DNA of 64,000 bases. Origin: Streptomyces sp. GESEQ-35 (GTDB lineage: Bacteria; Actinomycetota; Actinomycetes; Streptomycetales; Streptomycetaceae). The notes below the pieces were generated by a model. The model was not told the origin of the DNA. It saw only the letters and a program-made list of their open reading frames with translations, and ran no database searches. The stretch covers positions 124,001-188,000 of the forward strand of contig NZ_JAFFSX010000002.1 of assembly GCF_017948485.1 (NCBI RefSeq). Direction: 5' to 3'. The position numbers and the translations under genes are program-made. Positions 1 to 10,600 of this stretch are shown here, in pieces (the stretch's first letter is position 1; each line of letters starts with the position of its first letter).

Positions 1-329
1 ACGAGGCCGCACGCATCGACGGCGCCAACCGCTGGCAGCAGATCTGGCATGTGACCCTGCCCGGCATCCGGCCCACCATGATCACGCTGCTGATCCTCAA
101 CATCGGTACGTTCATGGTGGTCGGCTTCGAGAAGGTCCTGCTGCTGTACAACCCGCTGACGTATCCGACGGCGGACGTCGTCTCGACGTACGTGTACCGC
201 ATGGGTGTCGAGTCCAACAGCTTCAGCTACGCCGCCGCCATCGGTCTGTTCGAGGCGATCATCGGGCTGGTGCTGATCACGTCCGCGAACCAGTTGTCGC
301 GCCGCACGGTGGGGACGAGCCTGTGGTGA
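1..329 (+). CDS. Carbohydrate ABC transporter permease, LplB/YteP type (5' truncated by window)
   Basis: This is the C-terminal part of an inner-membrane permease of the binding-protein-dependent sugar transporter family. Reading frame 3 opens with the cytoplasmic EAA loop (EAARIDGAN...), the contact surface for the ATPase, and continues through two membrane segments. The stretch EKVLLLYNP followed by a YVYRMG motif is typical of the LplB/YteP group that pairs with YtcP/LplC permeases. The TGA stop at 327-329 overlaps the next gene, so the two are translationally coupled. The substrate cannot be read from this fragment; the operon also encodes a GH42 enzyme, suggesting galactose-containing oligosaccharides. 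Confidence 0.9.
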   Translation, partial: EAARIDGANRWQQIWHVTLPGIRPTMITLLILNIGTFMVVGFEKVLLLYNPLTYPTADVVSTYVYRMGVESNSFSYAAAIGLFEAIIGLVLITSANQLSRRTVGTSLW

Positions 330-1195
330 GGACGAGTCGCGGTGACCGCGTCTTCCAGGGAGTCAACGGCTTCATCCTCACCGCCGTCGTGGTCGTAACC
401 CTTTACCCGTTCGTCAATATCATCGCCCGCTCGTTCAGCGGTGAGCGGCAGATCCGAGCCGGTGAGGTGACGTTGTGGCCCAAGGGCTTCAACCTCACCA
501 CCTACGAGATCGTGTTCAAGGACTCGATGTTCTGGCGGAACTACGGAAACACCGTGTTCTACACGGTCGTCTCCACCGTCGTCGCCATGGTCCTGACGAC
601 CTGTTACGCCTATGTCCTTTCGAAGAAGCACCTCAAGGGACGCGGACTGCTCATCGGTATCGCCGTGTTCACCATGTTCTTCACCGGCGGTCTGATCCCC
701 AACTACGTCCTGATCACCAGCCTCGGCCTGAAGAACTCGGTCTGGGCGATCGCGCTCCCGAACGCGATCAGCGTCTTCAACCTGCTGGTGATGAAGGCCT
801 TCTTCGAGAGCCTGCCGGACGAACTCGAAGAGGCCGCGCAGATAGACGGGTTGAGCACATACGGCATTCTGCTGCGGATCGTGCTGCCGCTGTCGAAAGC
901 GGTTGTCGCGACGATGGTGCTTTTCTACTCGGTTTCCTTCTGGAACTCCTGGTTCAGCGCCTTCCTCTACATGGACCGGACCGACCTGATGCCGGTCACC
1001 GTCTATCTGCGCAATCTCATCGCGGGAGCCACCACCGGTGGTAACGCAGGCGCGGGAACCGAGCAGCTCAGCCAGGTCGCGGCGAACATCCAGTCGGTCA
1101 CGATCGTGCTCACCGCGCTGCCCGTCCTCTGTCTGTACCCGTTTGTCCAGCGCTACTTCGTGTCGGGCGTGATGCTCGGCGCGGTCAAGGGCTGA
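326..1195 (+). CDS. Carbohydrate ABC transporter permease, YtcP/LplC type
   Basis: The 289-residue protein is the second permease of the importer. It has six predicted membrane segments, the EAA loop (EEAAQIDGLS, about residues 170-180) and the family-typical C-terminus YFVSGVMLGAVKG. The start chosen is GTG at 326, which overlaps the upstream TGA by 4 nt; GTG at 323 is an in-frame alternative one codon earlier. No ATP-binding subunit is encoded in this operon as far as visible. In Streptomyces such CUT1-type importers generally borrow the MsiK ATPase, and that is inferred here. Confidence 0.93.
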   Translation: MRTSRGDRVFQGVNGFILTAVVVVTLYPFVNIIARSFSGERQIRAGEVTLWPKGFNLTTYEIVFKDSMFWRNYGNTVFYTVVSTVVAMVLTTCYAYVLSKKHLKGRGLLIGIAVFTMFFTGGLIPNYVLITSLGLKNSVWAIALPNAISVFNLLVMKAFFESLPDELEEAAQIDGLSTYGILLRIVLPLSKAVVATMVLFYSVSFWNSWFSAFLYMDRTDLMPVTVYLRNLIAGATTGGNAGAGTEQLSQVAANIQSVTIVLTALPVLCLYPFVQRYFVSGVMLGAVKG

Positions 1196-1232
1196 CAGCC
1201 GCCGCACGCCACTACGGAACAAAGGAGTCTCC

Positions 1233-2888
1233 GTGAAGAACGCAGGACAGCTGTCGCGGCGTCAGATCCTGGCCGCCGCCGGCTTCACAGGACTCGCCAC
1301 GCTCACCGGCTGCGGCAGCGGCGACGACGGCGGGGACGGAAAGGACCTGAGCAAGAAGCAGGACGGCGCGATGAAGAACTACCGTGCGGGCGAACAGTTC
1401 AAGGCCGCCAAGCCGCTCTCCTTCGAGGTGCTGCACAACAACAACCCGGTGTATCCGCTAAGGGACAGCTGGCTGTTCTGGCAGGAGCTCACCAAGCGCA
1501 CCGGCGTCACGCTGAAACCGATCGCCGTCCCGCTGAGCGATTACGAAAAGAAACGCAGTCTGCTCATCGGCGCGGGCGACGCACCGTTCCTGATCCCCAA
1601 GACGTACCACCCTGCCGAGGTCGCGTTCGTGTCGTCGGGCGCGATCCTCGCGGTCAGCGAATACGTGCACCTGATGCCCAACTTCCAGGCCAAGGTGAAG
1701 AAGTGGAGGCTGGAGCCCGAGCTCGACTCCACCCGGCAGTCCGACGGCAAGTACTACCTGCTGCCCGGTCTGCACGAGAAGCCCAAGCCCGGCTACTCGA
1801 TGTCCTTCCGCACGGACGTCCTCGACAAGCTCGGCCTCAGCCTGCCCACCACCTGGGACGAGGTGTACGACGTCTTCAGGGCGATCAAGGCCGAGTACCC
1901 CGACCGCTACCCCTTCTCGGACCGCTGGAGCACCAACACGCCCTTCCCGGCCGCCGCCCTGCTCAGTTATCTCGGCCAGGCGCACGGGGTCAAGGCGGGC
2001 TGGACGTACGACAACATCACCTTCGGCCAGAAGGAGCAGAAGTTCGTCTTCACGGGCGCGACCGACGGGTTCCGCCAAATCGTCGAATATCTGCGGAAGC
2101 TGGTCGGCGAGAAGCTGATGGACCCGGAGAGCTTCACCCAGACCGACGACGACGCGGTGAAGAAGCTGCTGTCCGAGAAGTCCTTCGCGATCAGCGCCAA
2201 CCCGCAGGAGCTGGTGCAGAACTACCGTTACAATCTCGAGCGCCAGGTCAAGGGCGCGACCATCGAGATGGTGCCGGTGCCGATCGGACCCGCGGGCCCG
2301 GTCGTGTTGGGCGGTATCCGCCTGGAAAACGGTGTCATGATCGCCAGCAAGGCGCTGGAGAGTGCCAACTTCGTCGCGATGATGCAGTTCGTGGACTGGC
2401 TGTGGTACTCGGACGAGGGCCAGCGGTTCGCCAAGTGGGGCGTCCAGGGCGTCACGTACACCTCCTCGGGCGGCACCTACGAACTCACCGACGGAATCAG
2501 CCTCATGGGCTCCGACCCGGACGCGCCGAAGGACCTCCAGAAGGACTACGGCTTCTTCAACGGTGTCTTCACCTACGGCGGCAGCTGGGACCTGGTCTCC
2601 TCGTCCTTCTCCCCGGACGAGAAGAAGTTCCAGGACGCCATGGCTCAGCGCAGGGAACTGCCCGTCGACCCTGCCCACCCGCTCCAGTCCGTGGAGCAGG
2701 AGCAGGCCTCGCTCTGGGACACCCCCCTCAAGGACCACGTCACCCAGAACGCCCTCCAGTTCATCCTCGGCAAGCGCCCGCTCTCCGAATGGGACGACTA
2801 CGTAGGCGAATTGAAGGCCAAGAACATGGACCAGTTCATCGACCTGCACAACAAGGCCTACGAACGGTTCAAGCAGGAGAACGGATGA
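1233..2888 (+). CDS. Extracellular sugar-binding lipoprotein, LplA/YtcQ type
   Basis: This 551-residue solute-binding protein captures the oligosaccharide outside the membrane. The N-terminus has a twin-arginine-like SRRQIL motif, a hydrophobic stretch and a lipobox (LTGC, Cys near residue 27), so it is probably a Tat- or Sec-exported lipoprotein. The length matches the large (about 550 aa) binding proteins that accompany LplB/LplC permeases. GTG at 1233 is preceded by AAAGGAG at good spacing. It sits 37 nt after the permease genes and its stop overlaps the next ATG by 4 nt, so it belongs to the same operon. Substrate identity is not visible. Confidence 0.92.
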   Translation: MKNAGQLSRRQILAAAGFTGLATLTGCGSGDDGGDGKDLSKKQDGAMKNYRAGEQFKAAKPLSFEVLHNNNPVYPLRDSWLFWQELTKRTGVTLKPIAVPLSDYEKKRSLLIGAGDAPFLIPKTYHPAEVAFVSSGAILAVSEYVHLMPNFQAKVKKWRLEPELDSTRQSDGKYYLLPGLHEKPKPGYSMSFRTDVLDKLGLSLPTTWDEVYDVFRAIKAEYPDRYPFSDRWSTNTPFPAAALLSYLGQAHGVKAGWTYDNITFGQKEQKFVFTGATDGFRQIVEYLRKLVGEKLMDPESFTQTDDDAVKKLLSEKSFAISANPQELVQNYRYNLERQVKGATIEMVPVPIGPAGPVVLGGIRLENGVMIASKALESANFVAMMQFVDWLWYSDEGQRFAKWGVQGVTYTSSGGTYELTDGISLMGSDPDAPKDLQKDYGFFNGVFTYGGSWDLVSSSFSPDEKKFQDAMAQRRELPVDPAHPLQSVEQEQASLWDTPLKDHVTQNALQFILGKRPLSEWDDYVGELKAKNMDQFIDLHNKAYERFKQENG

Positions 2889-3583
2889 TCCCCGGCCCGG
2901 CCGGCACAGTCCGTACGACGGCCGTCGGCGACGGCCCCCTCTCCCGCGCCGCCGCCCTGATCCACACCCTCGTCACCGTCGAGGCACTGCTGCTCCTCGC
3001 CGCCTCACCGGGCCTGGTCGCGCTGCTGTTCCTGGGTGCTGATCCAACCAACCTCCCCCTCGCCGCCGTATGCCTGCTGCCGCTCGGCCCGGCCCTCTCC
3101 GCCGCCCTGTACGCACTCCACCACCGCGGCCGCGACCTCACCGACCTCCACCCGGCCCGCACCTACTGGCGCGGCTGGCGGCTCAACGCCGCGCCGGTCC
3201 TCAAGCTCTGGGCGCCCCTGCTCGGCTGGCTCACCGTCATCGCCTTCACGCTGACCCGCTTCTCCTCGACCGGCCTGCCCGGCTGGTGGGCGGTGCTGCT
3301 CGTGGCCGTCGGCCTCGCCTCGCTCCTCTGGGGCGCGCACGCGCTCGTGCTGACCTCCCTGTTCTCCTTCCGCGCCCGCGACACCGCCCGGCTCGCCGGC
3401 TACTTCCTGTTCCGGCACGCCCGCGCCACCCTCGGCGCGACCTCGCTGCTCGTTCTGGCCGCCGGACTCACCGCCCTGCTGACCGAGGCCCTGCCCGCCC
3501 TGCTGGCCGCCCCGCTGCTGCTCTCCCTGCTGCACAGCAGCCGCCCGGTGATCGCCGAGACCCAGGAGGAGTTCACCGTATGA
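2885..3583 (+). CDS. DUF624/YesL-like integral membrane protein
   Basis: The 232-residue protein has about five hydrophobic segments with short loops, the pattern of the YesL/DUF624 family that is repeatedly encoded beside LplA/B/C-type sugar importers. The molecular role of the family is not established; a regulatory or accessory function for the importer is an inference from gene neighbourhood. ATG at 2885 overlaps the upstream TGA (ATGA) and its own TGA overlaps the GH42 start in the same way, so it is translationally coupled on both sides. Confidence 0.8.
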   Translation: MIPGPAGTVRTTAVGDGPLSRAAALIHTLVTVEALLLLAASPGLVALLFLGADPTNLPLAAVCLLPLGPALSAALYALHHRGRDLTDLHPARTYWRGWRLNAAPVLKLWAPLLGWLTVIAFTLTRFSSTGLPGWWAVLLVAVGLASLLWGAHALVLTSLFSFRARDTARLAGYFLFRHARATLGATSLLVLAAGLTALLTEALPALLAAPLLLSLLHSSRPVIAETQEEFTV

Positions 3584-5598
3584 CTGCGCCCCGCACCCCC
3601 AAGATCCCGTACGGCGGCGACTACAACCCGGAGCAGTGGCCGGAGGAGGTGTGGGACGAGGACCACCGCCTGTTCGGCCGGGCCGGCATCGACACGCTCA
3701 CCGTCGGCGTCTTCTCCTGGTCCCTCACCCAACCCGCCGAAGCCACCTACGACTTAACCGTTCTCGACCGCATCCTCGACCGCGCCGCAGCCGAGGGCCG
3801 CCAGGTCTGTCTCGCCACCGGCACCGCCGCCCTCCCGCCCTGGCTCGCGAAGAAGTACCCCGAGGTCAACCGCACCGACTTCGAGGGCCGCCGGCACCGC
3901 TACGGCCAGCGCCACAACTTCTGCCCCAGCTCACCGGCGTACCGGACGGCCGCCACCGCTCTCGTCTCCCGCCTCGCCGAACGGTATGCACAGCACCCCG
4001 CGTTGCTCGCCTGGCACATCAACAACGAGTACGGCGGCGCCTGTTACTGCGACCGGTGCGCCGAGGCCTTCCGGGAGTGGCTCCGCGATCGCCACGGCAC
4101 CCTCGACGCCCTCAACGACGCCTGGTGCACCACCTTCTGGTCGCACCGATACACGGACTGGGCCGAGATCGAGCCCCCGAACGCCCTCACCGAGCACTGG
4201 CGAGGCCCCGACCACACCGCCTTCCAGGGCATCACCCTCGACTACCACCGCTTCACCACCGACGCCCTGCTCGGCTGCTTCCTCGCCGAGAAGGACGCGA
4301 TTCGCGCCCACGACGCGGACACGCCCGTCACCACCAACTTCATGGGCATGTTCCGCCCGCTCGACTACCACCGCTGGGCGCCCCACCTCGACTTCGCGTC
4401 CTGGGACAGCTATCCGCCCCTCGACGCCCCGCCCACCTGGCCCGCCCTCACCCACGACCTGATGCGCGGCCTCAAGGACGGCGCCCCCTTCTGGCTCATG
4501 GAGCAGACCCCGTCCACCACCGCCTGCCGCGACGTCAACCCGCTCCGCCGCCCCGGCGAACTGCGTCTCGCCACCCTCCAGGCGATCGCCCACGGTGCCG
4601 ACGCCGCCCTGTACTTCCAGCTGCGCGCCGCACGCGGAGCCTGCGAGAAGTACCACGGCGCGGTCATCGGCCACGCGGGCCGCGACGACACCCGCGTCTT
4701 TTGCGAAGTGGCCGAGCTGGGAGGGGAATTGGGCCTCCTGGGCGCCGCGACCCTCGGCGCCCGCACCCCCGCCCGCACCGCCCTCCTCTTCGACTGGGAC
4801 AGCTGGTGGGCGCTGGAGATCTCCGACGGCCCCTCGCGACTCGTCAGGTACCAGGAGGTGGTCCACGCCTACTACCGGGCCGCGCGTGAGGCCGGCGCGG
4901 ACGTCGACGTCGTCCCGGTCACCGCCGACCTCACCCCGTACGCAGTGGTCCTCGCCCCCGTCCTGCACATGATCAAGGGCGATCTCGTCACCCGCCTGGA
5001 AGCGGTTACGGAAAGGGGCGGCACCGTGCTGGCCACCTTCCTCTCCGGCCGCGTCGACGTACACGACCGCGCCTTCCTCACCGACGTCCCCGGCCCGCTC
5101 GCGCCGCTCATGGGCATCCGCGTCGACGAATGGGACGCACGCCCGCGGGACGTCGTACAGCCCATAGAACTGGGGGAGTTGCGCACCGAGGCCCGGCTCG
5201 TCTTCGAGCTGGTGCTCCCACGCGGCGCCGAAACGGTCGCCACCTACGGCGCCGACTTCTACGCGGGCACCCCCGCCGTGACCCGCCACCAGCACGGTGA
5301 GGGCGAGGCCTGGTACGTCGCCACCGCCCTCGACCAGCCCGGCGTCGACTGGGTCGTACGCCGCATCCTCACCCGCCACGGACTGCTCGGCCCGTACACC
5401 GGCCACCCCGGCCTGGAGACCGCCACCCGCACCGCCCCCGACGGCACGCGCCTGCTCTTCCTCCTCAACCACACACCGGACCCGGCCCACCTCACGGCAC
5501 ACGCCTCAGCCTCCGACCTGCTCACCGGAAAACGGTTCGAGAAGGGAGAGCCGCTCGCCCTCGACCCACTCGGCACAGCGGTTCTGCGCATTCAGTAG
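3580..5598 (+). CDS. GH42 beta-galactosidase
   Basis: The 672-residue enzyme hydrolyses beta-galactosides and, having no signal peptide, acts in the cytoplasm on imported sugars. The GH42 acid/base Glu150 is in HINNEYG and the nucleophile Glu308 in WLMEQTPS. The four-cysteine zinc site typical of part of the family is present: C115, C155, C157 and C160. After the TIM barrel come a trimerisation domain (about 385-600) and a small beta domain. ATG 3580 overlaps the preceding stop. Codon 59 (3754-3756) is TTA, the rare leucine codon read by the bldA tRNA, which would tie translation to development. The last 7 nt overlap the convergent GH67 gene. Confidence 0.96.
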   Translation: MTAPRTPKIPYGGDYNPEQWPEEVWDEDHRLFGRAGIDTLTVGVFSWSLTQPAEATYDLTVLDRILDRAAAEGRQVCLATGTAALPPWLAKKYPEVNRTDFEGRRHRYGQRHNFCPSSPAYRTAATALVSRLAERYAQHPALLAWHINNEYGGACYCDRCAEAFREWLRDRHGTLDALNDAWCTTFWSHRYTDWAEIEPPNALTEHWRGPDHTAFQGITLDYHRFTTDALLGCFLAEKDAIRAHDADTPVTTNFMGMFRPLDYHRWAPHLDFASWDSYPPLDAPPTWPALTHDLMRGLKDGAPFWLMEQTPSTTACRDVNPLRRPGELRLATLQAIAHGADAALYFQLRAARGACEKYHGAVIGHAGRDDTRVFCEVAELGGELGLLGAATLGARTPARTALLFDWDSWWALEISDGPSRLVRYQEVVHAYYRAAREAGADVDVVPVTADLTPYAVVLAPVLHMIKGDLVTRLEAVTERGGTVLATFLSGRVDVHDRAFLTDVPGPLAPLMGIRVDEWDARPRDVVQPIELGELRTEARLVFELVLPRGAETVATYGADFYAGTPAVTRHQHGEGEAWYVATALDQPGVDWVVRRILTRHGLLGPYTGHPGLETATRTAPDGTRLLFLLNHTPDPAHLTAHASASDLLTGKRFEKGEPLALDPLGTAVLRIQ

Positions 5599-7574
5599 AT
5601 CCGGCGCCCATGTGAGTCGACCACACCGGACTTGCGGAAGAAGTAGCTGTTCACCTGATCCCGCCACTCCCGGGCGGAGCGCACCTGCTCGTCGTACCGC
5701 TCAGTGACCCGCGCATGGCGTGCCGGACCGACCAGGTCCGCGAGCGAGGCCCAGGCCTCCCGGGCTTCCTCCACCTCGGCCACGCCCTCGAAATGAGTGT
5801 CGTAGATGTGCTGGATCACCGTCTTGCCGCTGTGCAGTATGTGCCCGTACGACATGTGGTGGAAGAACAACAGCAGCTCGTCGGGGCAGGTGTCCGGGGA
5901 CTCGTACATCTCGGACCAGGGCTTGGCGTACTGCGCCGCAAAGCCCGTGCCGGTCGCCGCGCTGCGGTCGACGCCGACGCCGTCCCGGTCGGCGAAGTGG
6001 TAGGTGCCCCACGGGCTGTACTCGTAGCCGTCCACGCTCGGCCCGTAGTGATGACCGGGCTGCACCATGAAACCGACGCCGAGCGGCGCGGTGTACTTCT
6101 CGTACGTCCGCCAGGAGCCCTTGAGCGCTGTCTGAAGCCCGGTGACCAGCCGTGGCGCTGCGGCAGGGAAGGTCAGCCGGATCCACTCGTCCAGCAGCCG
6201 GTACGGGTCCGCGTCGGGCTGCCAGGCGAGCCTGCCGAGCGTGTAGAGGTTCGCCTGGGCCAGCGGATGCCCGGTCCAGAACGGATCGTCGCCGACGTTG
6301 GACACCGCGACCAGACCGTCGGCCAGCTCACCCACGCGCGCCGCACCCTCCGGCCGGAACCCCAGGACCTCGCTCCACATCGGCCCCAGCCAGCACACGT
6401 GCCGCTGCTGACCGGTGTACTCCTGCGTCGCCTGCACCTCCAGCGCCAGCCGCGTCCGCGGCATCGCGCCCAACACCGGCGAAACCGGTTCCCGAACCTG
6501 GAAGTCCATCGGCCCGTGCTTCACCTGGAGCACCGCGTTGTCCGCGAACTGCCCGTCCAGGGGCACGAAATGGTCGTACGCCGCCCGCGCCCGGTCCGTC
6601 GAGCGGTCCCGCCAGTCCTGGCGGTGGTTGTAGACGAACGCCCGCCAGTGGACCGTACCGCCGTGCTCGGCCAGCGCGGCGGCCAGCATGTTCGCGCCGT
6701 CCGCGTGACTGCGGCCGTACGCGAACGGGCCCGGCTGCCCCTCCGAGTCGGCTTTCACCACGTACCCGCCGAAGTCCGGGATCGCCGAGTACACATCGGC
6801 AGTCGCCCGTGCCCACCACTCCCGCACCCGCGCGTCCAGCGGATCGGCCGTGTCCACACCGCCGAGCACGATCGGCGCGGCGAAGGTCACCGACAGATGG
6901 GTCCTGATCCCGTACGGCCGCAACGCGTCCGCCAGAGCGGCGACTTCACCGATCCGGTCGGTGAGCAGATGCGCCTCGGTCTCGTGCACATTGACGTTGT
7001 TCACGGCAACGGCGTTGATCCCGCAGGCCGCCAGCAGCCTGCCGTACGCCCGCACACGCGCCGTCCCGCCGCGTGCCCGCCCGTCCTCCCAGAACAGCGA
7101 ACCACCTGCGTAACCGCGTTCTACCTGACCCATCACGGGATGCACGGCCACGTGATCCCAGTGGTCCAGCATGCGCAGCGGGAGAGCCGGGCCGTGCACT
7201 TCCCGGGCGCGCTCGCCATGGAAAGCGTTCTCGCCGAGCCGTACGACATGGAACAGGCCGTACAGCAGCCCGGACTGCCCGGACGCGGTGACGGTCGTAC
7301 TGCCCGCGGTGCGCTCGTACGCGAACTCCTCGTCCCCGAGCCCCGGGCCCACCTCGAGCACCAGGTCGTACGAAGCGCCTGCGCCCGGTTCCGGATCGCG
7401 TTCGACGCGACCTCCGAACCGGGCGCAGGCGCCCGCCACTTCACCGTGCACCGTCTCCACCAGCGGACCCGATCCGCGGATCAGAGTCCGCCGGGTGCCG
7501 AGCGACCGGAAGGCGGCCGCCGGCAGCCAGGCGGGGTCGACACCCTCGGGCAGGACGGGCACGGCAAGCGGCAT
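5592..7574 (-). CDS. aguA: GH67 alpha-glucuronidase
   Basis: The 660-residue enzyme removes (4-O-methyl)glucuronic acid from the non-reducing end of xylooligosaccharides. Characteristic GH67 motifs are visible: ADSEGQPGP with the presumed general acid Glu278, GPMDFQVREP with Asp357, and TQEYTGQ with Glu385; the 28-residue distance between Asp357 and Glu385 equals that of the catalytic Asp/Glu pair known in Cellvibrio GlcA67A. No signal peptide, so it is cytoplasmic. It begins 27 nt after the GH92 gene and is likely cotranscribed with it from the promoter near 11.45 kb. Its 3' end overlaps the convergent GH42 gene by 7 nt without a visible terminator. Confidence 0.95.
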   Translation of the reverse strand: MPLAVPVLPEGVDPAWLPAAAFRSLGTRRTLIRGSGPLVETVHGEVAGACARFGGRVERDPEPGAGASYDLVLEVGPGLGDEEFAYERTAGSTTVTASGQSGLLYGLFHVVRLGENAFHGERAREVHGPALPLRMLDHWDHVAVHPVMGQVERGYAGGSLFWEDGRARGGTARVRAYGRLLAACGINAVAVNNVNVHETEAHLLTDRIGEVAALADALRPYGIRTHLSVTFAAPIVLGGVDTADPLDARVREWWARATADVYSAIPDFGGYVVKADSEGQPGPFAYGRSHADGANMLAAALAEHGGTVHWRAFVYNHRQDWRDRSTDRARAAYDHFVPLDGQFADNAVLQVKHGPMDFQVREPVSPVLGAMPRTRLALEVQATQEYTGQQRHVCWLGPMWSEVLGFRPEGAARVGELADGLVAVSNVGDDPFWTGHPLAQANLYTLGRLAWQPDADPYRLLDEWIRLTFPAAAPRLVTGLQTALKGSWRTYEKYTAPLGVGFMVQPGHHYGPSVDGYEYSPWGTYHFADRDGVGVDRSAATGTGFAAQYAKPWSEMYESPDTCPDELLLFFHHMSYGHILHSGKTVIQHIYDTHFEGVAEVEEAREAWASLADLVGPARHARVTERYDEQVRSAREWRDQVNSYFFRKSGVVDSHGRRIY

Positions 7575-7601
7575 GGGACCTCGACTCCTCGACTCCGTGG
7601 C

Positions 7602-10600
7602 TCAGGCGAGGAGTTCGACCTCCGAGACGGTCGCCTCGCCGTTCAGGACCAGGCGGTACTTCTCGTACGTACCCGGCCGCCCCACGGAGAACGCGCGCGT
7701 CTGTTTGTCCCAGGTGAAGGACTGGCCCGACCGCTTGTCGAGAGTCCGCCACGTCGTTCCGTCCGACGAGCCCTGGAGTGTCCAGCCGGTCGGCGCCTTC
7801 GCGTGATCCGATGACGTCAGCGTGTACTGGACGGCCTTGGTGGAACCGGTACCGGAAACGGACACCGGCAGGTCCACCGACGTCACCGTCGCCTCCGTGG
7901 CCGACGTGTTGTCGAACAGCGCCCCGTCGCCCTTCAGCACGTCCGCACGCGGCGTCGGCACCTTGTCGTTCTGGGTGATCGACGGGGGCGCCGCGTTCTT
8001 CCCGGAACCCCACGCCGACGGCCTCGGCCCCATGTCGAACTCCAGGACCCCGCCCTTGGACATGAGCGAGTGCGGCAGCGAAGTCGACGTCCACGTACGC
8101 CCGTTGACCTTCAGGCCCTGCACGTACACGTTCTTCGCGCTGTTCTTCGGCGCCTTGACGACCAGGTCCCGGCCGTTCTCCAGATGGACCGTCGCCTTGG
8201 TGAACAGCGGGGAGCCGACGGCGTATTCGCCGCTGCCCATCACCAGCGGGTAGAAGCCGAGCGCGGAGAACAGGAACCAGGCCGACTGCTCGCCGTTGTC
8301 CTCGTCGCCGTGGTAGCCCTGGCCGATCTCACTGCCGGTGTACAGCCGCGACAGCACGTCACGGACGTTCGCCTGTGTCTTCCACGGCTGTCCGGCCGCG
8401 TCGTACATGTACAGGGCGTGGTGGGCGACCTGGTTGGAGTGCCCGTACATGCCCTTCCGTACGTCCCGCGCCTCCGTCATCTCGTGGATGACACCGCCGT
8501 ACGAGCCGACGAACTCGGGCGAGGCCGTCTCGGGGGTGGCGAGGTACTCGTCGAGCTTGTCCCCGAGGCCGCTGCGCCCGCCGTAGAGGTTGGCGAGGCC
8601 GCGGGAGTCCTGCGGGGCCGTGAACGCGTATCCCCAGCCGTTCGTCTCGGTGTAGTCGTAGCCCCACACCCTCGGGTCGTACTTCGACGACTCGACCCGC
8701 CAGTCACCCTTGGCGTCGCGGCCCTGGAAGAAACCGGCTTCGGAATCAAACAGATTCACATAGTCCTGGGCGCGGTTGAGGAAGTACTCCGATTCCTCCT
8801 GGTAACGCTTTTCGCCCGTCTTCTCATACAGTTTCCGGCCCATCTGCGCGATGCCGTAGTCGTTGAGATAGCCCTCCAGCGCCCACGACAGCCCCTCGTG
8901 CGTCTCGGAGCTCGTGTAGCCGAGGAAGGGCGAGGTGGTCATGCCCTTGCGGCCCACGCCCGACGAGGGTGGCACGACCGTGGCGTTCTTCACGGCCGCG
9001 TCGTACGCCGACTTCGCGTCGAAGTCCACGCCCTTGACGTACGCGTCCGCGAAGGCCACGTCCGAGGAGGTGCCGGTCATCAGGTCCGCGTACCCGGGCG
9101 ACGACCAGCGCGAGGTCCAGCCGCCGTCCTTGTACTGCTGCACGAACCCGTCGACCATCTCACCCGCCTGACCAGGCGTCAGGAGCGAGTAGGCCGGCCA
9201 GGTCGTCCGGTACGTGTCCCAGAAACCGTTGTTGACGTACACCTTGCCGTCCACGATCTTCGCGCCGGTGTGCGTCGGGGTGTCGGGACCCGGCATCGGC
9301 GAGAACGGGGAGGCGTACTGGTACTTCGAACCGACCTTCTCGAAGCCGGAGTTGGGGTAGAGGTACAGCCGGTACAGGCTGGAGTACAGCGTCGTCAGCT
9401 GGTCCGGCGTGGCACCCTCGACCTCGACCTTGCCGAGGATCTTGTCCCACTGCTGCTGTGCCTTCGTCTTCACGGCGTCGAAGGACGTGCCGTCCGGGAT
9501 CTCCTGGCGCAGGTTGTCCTTCGCCTGGTCGACGCTGATGAGGGAGGTGGCGATCCGCATGGTCACGGTCCGGTCGTCGCCGGGCTGGAACCGCAGATAG
9601 CCCTTGACCCCGCTCGACGTCCCCTCCGTCACCGGCGCGTCGAACACCCCGTAGACGAACAGCCGGGTCGCGCCTGTCGACAGCCCCGACTTCACGTCGG
9701 AGTAACCGGTGAAGGTGCCGTTCTCCTTGTCGAGCGTCAGACCCGCCTGGTCGGTGACGTTGTCGAAGAGGACGCTCGCGTCGTCGCCGGGATAGGTGAA
9801 GCGCATGACCGCCGCATGGTCGGTCGGCGCCATCTCCGTCTTGAGACCGTTCTCGAAACGCACTCCGTAGTAATACGGCCGCGCGGTCTCGTTCTCGTGC
9901 CGGAAGGCCAGCTCCCGTGCCTCACGGCCGTTGTCGGGTGTCCCGGACGCGGCGGACGGCATCACCTGGAAGGTCTGCCGGTCGCCCATCCAGGGGCTGG
10001 GCTCATGGCTCGCGCTGAACGCCTGGATGGTCGGCAGGTTGTCGGCGTTGTTCCCGCGCGCATAGTCGTAGAGCCAGCTCAGTGAACCCGCGTTGGTCAC
10101 CGGCGTCCAGAAGTTGAACCCGTGCGGTACGGCGGTCGCGGGGAAGTTGTTGCCCCGCGAGAAGCCGCCGCTGGAGTTGGTGCCCCGGGTCGTCACCGCG
10201 TAGTCGGACAGGTGAGCCTTCGGCTTCTCTCGCGGTACCGCTTTCAGCGCTACGTCATCGAGCCAGCCCCGGAACTTCGCCGGGCCCTTGGGGGAGTCGT
10301 ACGCCACCAGGATCCGGTCGACGGTCTTCCCGGCCGCGACCGACCCGATCCGCGAGGCCACGTTGTTCCACTGGTTCACGTAGAGGATCTTGGCCGCACC
10401 CTGTCCCTGCGGCGTCAGGGCGAACCCGTGCGCGTCGGTCGCCTTGAGATCGCTCAGATACGTGCCATCCGTGAAAGCGAGATCGACGGAAACGTTTGTG
10501 GCGTCATAGTCCAGGTCGCCGTCCGCCATCGACGGGAAGATCCGGTACGACAGCTGCGTATCGCGCTCGACGGCCACATTGACGTCGAAGACCTTGTTGT

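Noticed and set aside
7602-10085. Long + strand open frames opposite the GH92 gene
   Set aside because: They mirror the GH92 codons, have no start signals or domains, and the - strand frame has full GH92 motifs.
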